DNA of 60,299 bases from Oscillospiraceae bacterium (lineage in GTDB: Bacteria; Bacillota; Clostridia; Saccharofermentanales; Saccharofermentanaceae): positions 1 through 60,299 of the forward strand of contig CADCLV010000006.1 in assembly GCA_902802325.1 (NCBI GenBank), in the 5' to 3' direction. Shown piece after piece: positions 16,107-24,168 of the stretch. The notes below the pieces were generated by a model, which was not told the origin of the DNA, ran no database searches, and saw nothing but the letters and a program-made list of their open reading frames with translations. The position numbers and the translations under genes are program-made. The stretch's first letter is position 1. Every line of letters begins with the position of its first letter.

Positions 16107-16869
16107 GGAAACCTATTTGCAGGAGTTGAGAAAAGCACTGAAAGTCCTGCCGCAAACAGACAGAGATGAGGCAATCGAGTTTTATGAAGAATACTTCGAT
16201 GATGCCGGAATCGAAAACGAAGCAAAAGTAATTGAAGAGCTGGGCGATCCGAAAGTACTCGGCAAGAAGATCCTGATCGATGTGGTCGATCGCCAGTACG
16301 CACCGGCGGGAGAAGTTCAGGAAGATCCCATGATGGCGGCTTCTCAGCAGAATTACCAGCAGATCCCGCAGGAAACACTTCAAGAGAACGGCGCGGTTCC
16401 CGGATCCCAGCAGGGATATGGTCAGCAGGGATTCCAGCAGGGGGCGCCGATGCCTGAGGTGCAGCCGAAGAAGGAACCTTCTTCCGGACTTACCGCTTTG
16501 AAGATCGTTCTGGCAGCACTTTTTGCCATTCCGCTTTCACCGGTCATCTTTGCACTTTTGATCGTGACATGTGTTTTGATCTTCGTGATCTTTGTAACAT
16601 TTGGATCTCTGGTCCTGGCAGGAATCGGCGTGATGATCGGCGGTTTTGTCACCGCGATAGCCGGAATTATCGCTTTCTTTGTATCTCCGGTCGGAGGCAT
16701 GATCGTTCTTGGTTCCGGATTGGCCTGCTTCGGAGTTGGTCTTTTTATGGTAATTGGTTTTGTAGCTCTGATGCGTCTGGTGGCAAAGGCTCTTGCCTCT
16801 CTCTTTGGCGGTATCGTACATAGAAAGAATAAGAAACAGGCAAAGACCCAGAATGCAGTTGTGTATTAA
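16099..16869 (+). CDS. DUF1700 (HAAS-type) membrane protein
   Basis: A 256-residue protein. Residues 1 to about 75 are the HAAS/DUF1700 helical domain: KETYLQELRKALKVLP, DEAIEFYEEYFDDAG and VIEELGDPKVLGKKI. A Gln/Pro-rich linker follows (about 76-125), then three or four membrane segments (about 130-235) and a basic tail. In the family the N-terminal domain is cytoplasmic and probably relays a signal to or from the PadR regulator. The eight-base overlap with padR indicates coupled synthesis. Confidence 0.9.
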   Translation: MNKETYLQELRKALKVLPQTDRDEAIEFYEEYFDDAGIENEAKVIEELGDPKVLGKKILIDVVDRQYAPAGEVQEDPMMAASQQNYQQIPQETLQENGAVPGSQQGYGQQGFQQGAPMPEVQPKKEPSSGLTALKIVLAALFAIPLSPVIFALLIVTCVLIFVIFVTFGSLVLAGIGVMIGGFVTAIAGIIAFFVSPVGGMIVLGSGLACFGVGLFMVIGFVALMRLVAKALASLFGGIVHRKNKKQAKTQNAVVY

Positions 16870-16896
16870 GAGAATGGAATTAGGAGAGATAAGAAA

Positions 16897-17820
16897 ATGA
16901 AAACACTTGTAAAAGTTGCATTAATTACAGCAGGAATTACTCTTTCTGCCGGAATCGCTATGACAGCAGTCGGAATGGTTATCAATCACGGCAAACCGGT
17001 CTATGTATATTATGATCACGGTTTCAAAGTTGAAAACGAGATGACGATCGTGGAGATGGAGAAGACGACTATGGACGATTTCTCGAGCGTGGATATCGAT
17101 ATCAACCTCGGAAAGGTCAAATTCATTGAAAGCGAAGATGATACTTTTGCTGTTGAATATAAACTTCAGAAACGCGGAGAGGATCCGACCTGCGAAGTGA
17201 AGGATGGAAAACTGACAGTGAAGAACGGTGAAAAAAATCACTTCTTCTTTAACTTTGGTATTGATTTTTCTGATTCCGGCAAGGATCTGTTCCTGTATGT
17301 ATATTATCCGCATGGAACATCATTTGAAGATATTTCCCTTGACACTTCCGCCGGATCGGTTGAGATCGAACAGGGCTTTGACTGCGAAAACTTTATCTTA
17401 GATGCTTCTGCCGGATCAGTGAAAGTCAAGAATGTAAACGGTAACTTTGATGTGGATATGTCCGCCGGATCCATCACTTGTGAAAACTGCAATATCGGGA
17501 AATGCAAGTTTGATATGTCCGCCGGTTCCGTGAAACTGCAGGATTGCACAAGCTCTGGCGGAAGTGTGGATATGTCGGCCGGCGATTTTGATGCATATGG
17601 TTTTACCTTGACCGGAGATATGAAGATCGATATGTCCGCCGGTGATGTGGACATCGAGTTTGTTGATGGTCAGAATATCGGTTATGAATTCGATATGTCC
17701 GCCGGTTCTGCCAAGATCAATGGTGAGAAGAAAGGCAGCGAGTATGAAGACAAGAAGGGCCACGATGTGATCCTGAGTGTAGATGCATCTGCCGGATCTG
17801 TAGATATCATCAATAACTGA
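16897..17820 (+). CDS. DUF4097-family beta-strand repeat protein
   Basis: A 307-residue exported or membrane-anchored protein. One hydrophobic segment (residues about 5-27) is followed by a domain of about 110 residues. Then come eight copies of a D-x-S-A-G-S/D-x motif, spaced about 16-25 residues apart, that should form a right-handed beta-helix (for example VDMSAGSI, FDMSAGSV, VDASAGSV). DUF4097 proteins include LiaX, a surface sensor of daptomycin and antimicrobial peptides; that this one senses envelope damage is inferred from family and operon. Confidence 0.9.
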   Translation: MKTLVKVALITAGITLSAGIAMTAVGMVINHGKPVYVYYDHGFKVENEMTIVEMEKTTMDDFSSVDIDINLGKVKFIESEDDTFAVEYKLQKRGEDPTCEVKDGKLTVKNGEKNHFFFNFGIDFSDSGKDLFLYVYYPHGTSFEDISLDTSAGSVEIEQGFDCENFILDASAGSVKVKNVNGNFDVDMSAGSITCENCNIGKCKFDMSAGSVKLQDCTSSGGSVDMSAGDFDAYGFTLTGDMKIDMSAGDVDIEFVDGQNIGYEFDMSAGSAKINGEKKGSEYEDKKGHDVILSVDASAGSVDIINN

Positions 17821-17895
17821 TCCCCTGATATAGACTTCCTGGCCGGGCACGGTCAAATAAGACCGTGTCACGCCGAGTAGTCACCCCAAGCTTTG

Positions 17896-17909
17896 TCAGA
17901 TCAGACGAC
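17896..17909 (+). repeat. 14-bp direct repeat, left copy (flanks the M13-ABC cassette)
   Basis: TCAGATCAGACGAC, repeated exactly at 23675-23688 just after the ABC ATPase stop codon. Both copies are intergenic and in the same orientation. A 14-base match can occur by chance in a window this size, so this is only suggestive. Confidence 0.6.
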
Positions 17910-18013
17910 GCACATGTTCTTCTGAATCGGATCTAATTCCTCCTACACACTTTGTTAGATACGACTCAATTGTGCCAAATGTCTATCTGAAATATACCCC
18001 CTCCAATACCCGC

Positions 18014-18066
18014 CTTTTCCAAAGGGGTGGGATGCGGCTCCCCTGCAGCCCATCCCAAAGGAAAAG
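18014..18066 (+). ncRNA. Candidate structured RNA element of unknown class
   Basis: Outer stem CTTTTCC (18014-18020) with GGAAAAG (18060-18066). Inner stem TGGGATG (18028-18034) with CATCCCA (18051-18057), continued after a bulged C by GGCT/AGCC around a seven-base loop. A purine-rich internal loop separates the two. There is no U-run, so it is not a terminator. It lies about 250 bases before the M13 start. Confidence 0.45.
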
Positions 18067-18314
18067 TGCCGGTAAACCACTGGTGCGCCCTATTTAGAAG
18101 GAAAAATCATTTCCGGTACCACCATTTCAAAACGGAAAACGCATTGTTCGGGCGAAAGCGGATTTCCTCTTTATGAATTCCTTACGATTATCATAGTGAA
18201 ACTTTATTACGCTTTAGCAGTTGCTTTAGTTTGTTTCGTTATGCTCAAAACATAGACAGGAAGTATGGATATGAACTATCTTCTTAATCTTTTAAAAAAC
18301 AGGAGACAACCAAA

Positions 18315-20348
18315 ATGAAAGTAAGAAATAAAATGCTTTCCGCACTACTGGCCATGGGACTTTCGGCCAGTATGCTCATGCCGATGGCCCTGACCGGCTG
18401 TTCGGGGAAGACTGAAAAAGAAGAAGCTACGGTTTCCTCTGAAAAATCTACAGCAAATGAACCGGCTGGAAAATCTTCCTCCGGGAAAAATGATCCGATC
18501 CGGCTGCAGGATGATTACTACGGATATATCAATGCTGATACACTCCGCTCTGCTGAAATCGATCCCCGTTATGGTGTGTCCGGTTCTTTTGTCGGATGTG
18601 AACTGGTAAAGGAAGGGCAGCTGGATACAGTGATCGGGACGATCACTTCCTCCAATGAGAATTATGCACCTGGAAGTAACGAACAGATGATCCGTGATTA
18701 CTATAATCAGGTGAAAGAATTTGATGCAGAGAAAAGCAATGCAAATGACGAAGTAGAAGAAGTAGTGAAAGAGATCTTTGCCATTTCTTCTTACGATGAA
18801 CTGGTCGATATGACCGGAAAGATGATCCTTCAATATAACGTGGATCCTTTCTTCGGATTTGCGATCTTTGATTCCATCGATGATCCCACAGAATATTCGA
18901 TCGGATTTCAGGGTATCCCGGGTATTTTAGGAATTTCATTCGAAGATATCCGTGATGGCGAAAAGGGAAGAGTCGACGTGATGAACCGAGCATATGATCT
19001 TCTCCGTTCCTTTGGCTTCAGTGAAGAAGAAGCGGAAAAACGGGCCGAGGAACTGACGATGCTGGCAATCGATCTTTCCTGCAACTATAAGACACAGCCC
19101 TTTTCTATGGAACGCATCAAACGCTACTCTGATGAAGAGATAAAAGAATATATCGATGCCGCAAAAATCGCTAAGGCGATGGGTTTTGAAAACCCGTATG
19201 GCAAGTGGTATGTGGTGAATGAAGAGATGTTCATTAAAATCACCGGAATGTATACAGATGAAGATAATCTGGAAGCATGTAAGACCTGGCTGGCATCTGC
19301 ATTTATTAGTCAGTGCCAGGGTGTGCTTTCGGAAAAGCACAGCGATCTGAATCCTGAAATCCAGGAGAACCCTCTGAGTCCTGATGAGTATGCAAAAGAT
19401 GCAGTGAAAAGAGATCTTCAGACTCAGCTTGGTGAGGTCTATGCCGAAACCTTCTACACGGAAGAAACAGATAAGGCCGTACAGGAGATGTGTGAACTGA
19501 TCCGGGATTCCTACCGGGAAGTGATCTCCAATGCGGATTGGCTGAGTGAGGATACAAGAGCAGGGCTTCTTCGTAAACTCGAAAATCTCCGGTTTATTAC
19601 CGGTCTTGGGATTCCAAGAAAGATCGATCCGAAAGATGCCGAACTCTTCGGAAATGATGCCTGGGAGACAAGAAAAAACCTGATCCGTCACGATTGGGAA
19701 ATGAAGATCGAAAAACTTTCCTCCCCGCGTCCGATTTCGGGACAGACCATGTCTCCGCAGACAGTCAATGCCTGCTACTGGATGGATAACGTAGTCCGAA
19801 TCACGATCGCCATCGTAAATGAACCGTTCTTTTCACCTGATTCGGATCTGGCCACGAACCTTGGCGGTCTGGGAATGGTCATTGGTCATGAGGTCGGCCA
19901 TGCATTTGACTCACAAGGCATCAACTGGGACGAAAACGGATACTACAATCCGGACTGGATCCCGGATTCTGACCGAAAAGCACTGGATGAGCGGGCACAG
20001 AAGTGCATCGACTACTATAGCGGTTACACCATCATGGGCGTATATCACGTAGACGGCGAGAGAACACTTGGTGAGAATTATGCGGATCTTGGTTCCATGC
20101 AGGTCATCACCAATATTGCCAAAACGAAAGAAGAAAGAGAAAGACTGTTTGAAAACTATGCTTTGATCTGGCAGGAGCTGGAAAGTGATATTGTCGGAAT
20201 CGCTGCCTTGCAGGCAGATGAACATAGTCCTGCTATGATCCGGGTCAATGCGGTATTAAGTTCATGCGAGGCATTCTATGAGACCTATGACATTAAAGAG
20301 GGAGACGGTATGTATGTCGCTCCGGAAAACAGAGTAAGCAGGTGGTAA
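18315..20348 (+). CDS. M13-family (neprilysin-like) zinc metallopeptidase lipoprotein
   Basis: A 677-residue extracellular endopeptidase. The lipoprotein signal has lipobox L-T-G-C29, followed by a Ser/Lys-rich spacer. The long M13_N domain occupies about residues 60-450. The catalytic part has the zinc site H525-E-x-x-H529 in VIGHEVGHAFDSQG and the third ligand in E587-N-Y-A-D591. NACYWM and the C-terminal YVAPENRVSRW also fit the family (usual end is CxVW, here VSRW). It should cut short peptides at the outer face of the membrane. Its stop lies three bases before the ABC permease start, a very tight coupling that suggests the substrate is a peptide handled by that transporter. Confidence 0.93.
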   Translation: MKVRNKMLSALLAMGLSASMLMPMALTGCSGKTEKEEATVSSEKSTANEPAGKSSSGKNDPIRLQDDYYGYINADTLRSAEIDPRYGVSGSFVGCELVKEGQLDTVIGTITSSNENYAPGSNEQMIRDYYNQVKEFDAEKSNANDEVEEVVKEIFAISSYDELVDMTGKMILQYNVDPFFGFAIFDSIDDPTEYSIGFQGIPGILGISFEDIRDGEKGRVDVMNRAYDLLRSFGFSEEEAEKRAEELTMLAIDLSCNYKTQPFSMERIKRYSDEEIKEYIDAAKIAKAMGFENPYGKWYVVNEEMFIKITGMYTDEDNLEACKTWLASAFISQCQGVLSEKHSDLNPEIQENPLSPDEYAKDAVKRDLQTQLGEVYAETFYTEETDKAVQEMCELIRDSYREVISNADWLSEDTRAGLLRKLENLRFITGLGIPRKIDPKDAELFGNDAWETRKNLIRHDWEMKIEKLSSPRPISGQTMSPQTVNACYWMDNVVRITIAIVNEPFFSPDSDLATNLGGLGMVIGHEVGHAFDSQGINWDENGYYNPDWIPDSDRKALDERAQKCIDYYSGYTIMGVYHVDGERTLGENYADLGSMQVITNIAKTKEERERLFENYALIWQELESDIVGIAALQADEHSPAMIRVNAVLSSCEAFYETYDIKEGDGMYVAPENRVSRW

Positions 20349-20351
20349 GAA

Positions 20352-22889
20352 ATGGGAGTAGTATTAAAACACACTTTTAAAAATATCTGGTCGAAGAAGA
20401 TCCGTACGCTGATGCTTTTATTCTGCATCATCATCGCCAGTTTTGTCGGCGCCCTGGCCTTCGACATGACCAACTCGGTCCAGAATATCCTTCGTGCCGG
20501 ATTTGCCTCCATGTTCGGAGACAGTAATGTGATCATAAATTATAACCGTGGCATCGATGAAGATGCGTTTTCCGGACTTGAGGGCTACGAATATGACCTG
20601 GTTAAGGTGGCAGCCCGTTATTCAGATGTCTATAAGCGTGATGAGGAAATGTATGCTTATTATAACCAGAAGACGCTGACCACCTATGGTGCGGTACCCG
20701 AAGATCTGAATAAGCTTCATCTTCTGGCAAAGGACGAGGAGCTTTCAGACGGAGAATGTGTCATCAGTAAAAAGTATTCTGAAGACTTTCATATCAAAGC
20801 CGGTGACAAGATCACGATATACGGTGACAACAGTGTTCCGGTAGAGTTTACCGTAAAAGAAGTCCTTCCTTATTTCGGTATCATCGACGGCGGATATGTG
20901 GCAGTGGTCAATGAAGAAGGCATCAAAAGCCTCAATCACGAGCACAAGATCTACTATAATCTGGCCTATATGAAGGCATATGATGAAGGCCAGCTCAAAG
21001 AGATCTGCCGTGTCCTTTCCGGAAATATGCCGAATGCCCAGATCGAAAACCTGGTTTCCGGCGAAATGATGACTTCGCAGATTGGTTCGATCTCCGCACT
21101 TTTCTACTTCCTGTTTGCCATCTGTGTGCTGCTGGTTGTATTTGTCACGATTTCCCTTTCCGAGAGGATCATGGTAGAAAGAATGTCTACGATCGGTACG
21201 CTTCGAAGCCTAGGTGTTTCGGTGAAGATGACGACAATGATCGTTCTTTTGGAAAATGCACTTTACGGTCTTCTCGGAAGTGCGATCGGTACTGCACTCT
21301 ACACCATTTTCCGTGATCCGATGTTCAATAGCATGTTCTCCATCAATTCCGGCTCGGATATTGCACTGGAAATGAACCTGGGAAATGTATCCCCCTTCGT
21401 GATTGCCGGAGTGATCATCGGCACCATCCTGATCGAGTGCCTTTGCCCGATCAAAGAACTTCTTCGTGCTGTTAAGACACCGATCCGTGACATCATTTTC
21501 GATAATAAGGATACCGACTTCAAGTATGGAAAAAAGAGCCTTGTGGCAGCAGTTATCCTGGCCCTTATCGGTATTCCCTGTGCGATCCTGGGTATGGGTA
21601 TGATGGCGGAAAATATACTGGTCGCCATTTCAGGGGCGATCATGACCATCGCCGCGCTGTTTCTTGGATATCCCCATATCCTCCGCTTTATCTGCACCCG
21701 GCTTGCCAAGCACTTTGAAAAGAAGAATCATCCCATCGCCAAACTTGCCTGTGTGCAGGCATGCACCAAGAAAGCTTCTGTCGGTAACTCCCGTCTTTGT
21801 GTTATGGCGGCGACGATCTGCCTTCTTTTGATCTCCCTGGTAGCAGGTTATCTGAAGATGGTCAACTGGAAAGAAGCTGAGAGCGATGTGGTCGTGTACG
21901 GTCTTACTTCTACAAGCGATCAGTACGCTTTCTTCAAAGACCTGCCGGGTGTGGAAGATGTGGAATTCGTATATATGAACTGGGGCTCAAACATGGTATT
22001 CGGATCCGACCGGATCGATGATTATATGGATACTGACCGTTCTAAGAAGAATCCGGAATTTGATTTTGATAACTACATGATCGTTGGCGCAAACAGTAAA
22101 TTCCGTATGTTCAATTGCCTGATCAATATGCCGGAAAAGGTCGCTGACAATGAGATCTATCTGTCAGATACATTGGCAAAGAAAAAAGGTCTTTCGGCAG
22201 GAGATGAGCTGACGATCCTCTTTAAGCCTACCGGTGTTATCCCGGAAAAGGAAACCTTTATCGTCAAAGGCACCTTTGATTCCTCTCCATTGAATTCCTC
22301 GAATCTGACGATCATGATCAGTGAAGATATGTATAAGAAAATCTTCTTTGACCACCCGCAAAATGCATATATCAAGTGCGAAGATCCTGAAAATACGGTA
22401 TCGCTGATCAACAAGTACAGTTCCAGCATGATCGACCGTGCCATGACGATCGAAGACTGCACCAAGGAATCACAGCAGGCGAACGCTGGATTAACGACTC
22501 TTCTTTACATGATGATCATTATGGGTATCGGTCTGACACTGATCGCTGTTTTCAGTAACCAGACAGTCGGTTTTGAAGGCAGAAAGAGAGAATCTGCTGT
22601 TCTGATCTCCACCTCCATGAGCCGTGGAAAACTCAGTAAAGCGTTCATTTTGGAAAATATAGCGATGGCCGCGGTGGCGATTGTGACCGGTGTAGGTATC
22701 GCCCTTTTCCTGAACCGGGGACTGGTAAACATTGTCCGGGGTATGAGCATCAACCTTCCGGTGATCTATGACTTTGCCCTGATCGGAGCTTTTTCCGTGG
22801 CACTGTTCCTGGTATATGTCCTGACGGTGATCAACCCGCTCCGCCACCTAAGAAAAATGAAGACCGCCGAGCAGCTGAAGTACGAATAA
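20352..22889 (+). CDS. FtsX/MacB-type ABC transporter permease
   Basis: An 845-residue permease with two FtsX repeats. TM1 is at about residues 18-38, followed by an extracytoplasmic domain of about 200 residues and an FtsX core of three helices (about 255-380). A second unit has TM helices near 395-445 and 500-520, another external domain (about 525-710) and the last three helices (about 720-835). This layout fits type VII (mechanotransmission) exporters such as MacB, BceB and lipoprotein-related systems. With the ATPase at 22918 it forms a complete transporter, and it is translated right behind the M13 peptidase. Peptide or lipoprotein handling is inferred; there is no adjacent two-component system as for BceAB. 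Confidence 0.92.
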   Translation: MGVVLKHTFKNIWSKKIRTLMLLFCIIIASFVGALAFDMTNSVQNILRAGFASMFGDSNVIINYNRGIDEDAFSGLEGYEYDLVKVAARYSDVYKRDEEMYAYYNQKTLTTYGAVPEDLNKLHLLAKDEELSDGECVISKKYSEDFHIKAGDKITIYGDNSVPVEFTVKEVLPYFGIIDGGYVAVVNEEGIKSLNHEHKIYYNLAYMKAYDEGQLKEICRVLSGNMPNAQIENLVSGEMMTSQIGSISALFYFLFAICVLLVVFVTISLSERIMVERMSTIGTLRSLGVSVKMTTMIVLLENALYGLLGSAIGTALYTIFRDPMFNSMFSINSGSDIALEMNLGNVSPFVIAGVIIGTILIECLCPIKELLRAVKTPIRDIIFDNKDTDFKYGKKSLVAAVILALIGIPCAILGMGMMAENILVAISGAIMTIAALFLGYPHILRFICTRLAKHFEKKNHPIAKLACVQACTKKASVGNSRLCVMAATICLLLISLVAGYLKMVNWKEAESDVVVYGLTSTSDQYAFFKDLPGVEDVEFVYMNWGSNMVFGSDRIDDYMDTDRSKKNPEFDFDNYMIVGANSKFRMFNCLINMPEKVADNEIYLSDTLAKKKGLSAGDELTILFKPTGVIPEKETFIVKGTFDSSPLNSSNLTIMISEDMYKKIFFDHPQNAYIKCEDPENTVSLINKYSSSMIDRAMTIEDCTKESQQANAGLTTLLYMMIIMGIGLTLIAVFSNQTVGFEGRKRESAVLISTSMSRGKLSKAFILENIAMAAVAIVTGVGIALFLNRGLVNIVRGMSINLPVIYDFALIGAFSVALFLVYVLTVINPLRHLRKMKTAEQLKYE

Positions 22890-22917
22890 TAGCAATTTGA
22901 AAAGTGAGGTAAAACTT

Positions 22918-23673
22918 ATGGAAAACATGATCGAAGTAATTAACGTAAATAAAGTCTTTGGAAAGAAGAACAGCGTGCAGACGCAGGTATTAAACGGTGC
23001 CGACCTGACTGTCGAAAGAGGTGAATTTGTTTCACTTATGGGCGCTTCCGGCTCCGGCAAAAGCACTCTTTTGTATCTCATCGGCGGCCTGGATAGAGAG
23101 TTTAAAGGCGACATCCGTATCTGCGGAAAATCCATCGGCAAGATGAAAGAAAAAGAACTCAGTAAGATCCGTCTTGGAAAGATCGGCTTTATCTTCCAGT
23201 TTTATAATCTGGTACAGAACCTGAATGTGGAAGATAATATCCTTCTTCCGTCTCTGGTAGCCGGAAAGTCCCGTGCCTCGCTGGAAAAGGATCTTAACGA
23301 GATTCTGGCTATCACAGGTCTTACTGAAAAAAGAAAGAGCATGCCCGGAAAGCTTTCCGGCGGTCAGCAGCAGCGTGTGGCGATTGCCCGTGCCGTCATC
23401 AGTAATCCGGAGATCATTCTGGCAGATGAAGCCACAGGTAACCTGGACAGTAAGTCCGGTGCGGAGATCATGGATCTGTTCCGCCGCCTCAATCAGGAAA
23501 AGGGCATCACGATCCTTCAGGTCACCCACTCGAAAAAATGCGCCGACTACGGTACCCGCACAGTAGTATTGGAGAACGGCCGCACGGTTTCCGATTCCGA
23601 TCACATGGAACTGAATGTGGAAAAGCTTCGCGAACGTTCCCAGAAAGCCATGGCCTCCGCCATGCGTATCTAA
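22918..23673 (+). CDS. ABC transporter ATP-binding protein (MacB/LolD/BceA type)
   Basis: A 251-residue ATPase. Walker A is GASGSGKST (residues 42-50), the Q-loop is GFIFQFYNL, the signature is LSGGQQQRVAIARA, and Walker B is EIILADEATGNLDS with catalytic Glu. The H-loop is VTHSKKCA. The phrase NLVQNLNVEDNILLP is typical of the MacB/LolD group. I chose the ATG at 22918 because GTGAGG lies at the right distance; the TTG seven codons upstream has no site. It is the last gene of the M13-FtsX-ATPase unit. Confidence 0.95.
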   Translation: MENMIEVINVNKVFGKKNSVQTQVLNGADLTVERGEFVSLMGASGSGKSTLLYLIGGLDREFKGDIRICGKSIGKMKEKELSKIRLGKIGFIFQFYNLVQNLNVEDNILLPSLVAGKSRASLEKDLNEILAITGLTEKRKSMPGKLSGGQQQRVAIARAVISNPEIILADEATGNLDSKSGAEIMDLFRRLNQEKGITILQVTHSKKCADYGTRTVVLENGRTVSDSDHMELNVEKLRERSQKAMASAMRI

Positions 23674-23674
23674 A

Positions 23675-23688
23675 TCAGATCAGACGAC
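23675..23688 (+). repeat. 14-bp direct repeat, right copy
   Basis: Exact copy of the sequence at 17896-17909. Here it starts two bases after the ATPase stop. Its right part, GACTTAC (23685-23691), also pairs with GTAAGTC (23718-23724), so it forms one arm of a hairpin. Confidence 0.6.
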
Positions 23689-23731
23689 TTACAAATTAGT
23701 GCCCCTCACTTTTCCTGGTAAGTCTGAAGAT

Positions 23732-23771
23732 AGAAAAAGACCGGTACAGTTTTTTGTGCCGGTCTTTTTTC
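23732..23771 (+). terminator. Terminator of the M13-ABC operon, probably bidirectional
   Basis: GACCGGTAC and GTGCCGGTC pair (with G-U pairs) around a T-rich loop, followed by six T. A run of A precedes the stem, so it should also serve the minus-strand gene at 23850-24071. Confidence 0.9.
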
Positions 23772-23849
23772 TAAGTGAATGGAGGGTAGTGGGGAATTAT
23801 ATGGAGAAGTTATATTGGGAAAGAATTTGTGGAGTTAGATGAGGGGGGA

Positions 23850-24071
23850 TCAGACCTCGTCGATATCTTCTTCGATCTTCGGAGCGGTGAACATTTCGTA
23901 GGAGGAAGTGATGATCGCGATAACGGAGAATCCGAGGGAGACCCATACCGGAATATTCTTATATTTTGCTTCCATGATCGCTGTAACGGCAAAGCCGAGA
24001 ACGGCGATGGCATCGATTGCTGTGATGATGGTGTGCTTGATCTTCTGTGTGTTCTGGAACTTCATTTTCAT
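23850..24071 (-). CDS. Small membrane protein of unknown function
   Basis: A 73-residue protein with two hydrophobic segments (about residues 14-33 and 41-58) and an acidic C-terminal tail (EEDIDEV). It starts about 100 bases after the MATE stop on the same strand and ends just before the shared terminator. No family is recognised. Coding status is supported by a start with an upstream GAGG and the sensible two-helix topology. Confidence 0.6.
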   Translation of the reverse strand: MKMKFQNTQKIKHTIITAIDAIAVLGFAVTAIMEAKYKNIPVWVSLGFSVIAIITSSYEMFTAPKIEEDIDEV

Positions 24072-24168
24072 ATCTTTGTACCTCGTTTCGTTGGCGTCGT
24101 TTGTTTCTTTGTGATTCCATCTTACCGCCGTACGAGGTGGGGTACTATCGAAGTGCCTTACGTCAATC

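Larger units (their letters stand above)
17821..18314 (+). other. Gene-free region with several hairpins upstream of the M13 peptidase gene
   Basis: No credible gene. Hairpins seen in order are CACGGTC/GACCGTG (17848-17867), the composite element 18014-18066 (separate entry), and GGAAAACGC paired loosely with GCGGATTTCC (18134-18168). Two degenerate copies of a roughly 45-base motif beginning TCAGAT or TTAGAT and ending TCTGAA lie at about 17896-17935 and 17955-17992. I could not match any of this to a riboswitch class I know. It may be the leader of the M13-ABC operon, or a terminator region plus a small RNA. Confidence 0.5.

Noticed and set aside
17340..17800. Regular recurrence of TCCGCCGG-like words as a nucleotide repeat
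   Set aside because: They encode the DxSAG motif of the DUF4097 beta-helix and need no other explanation.
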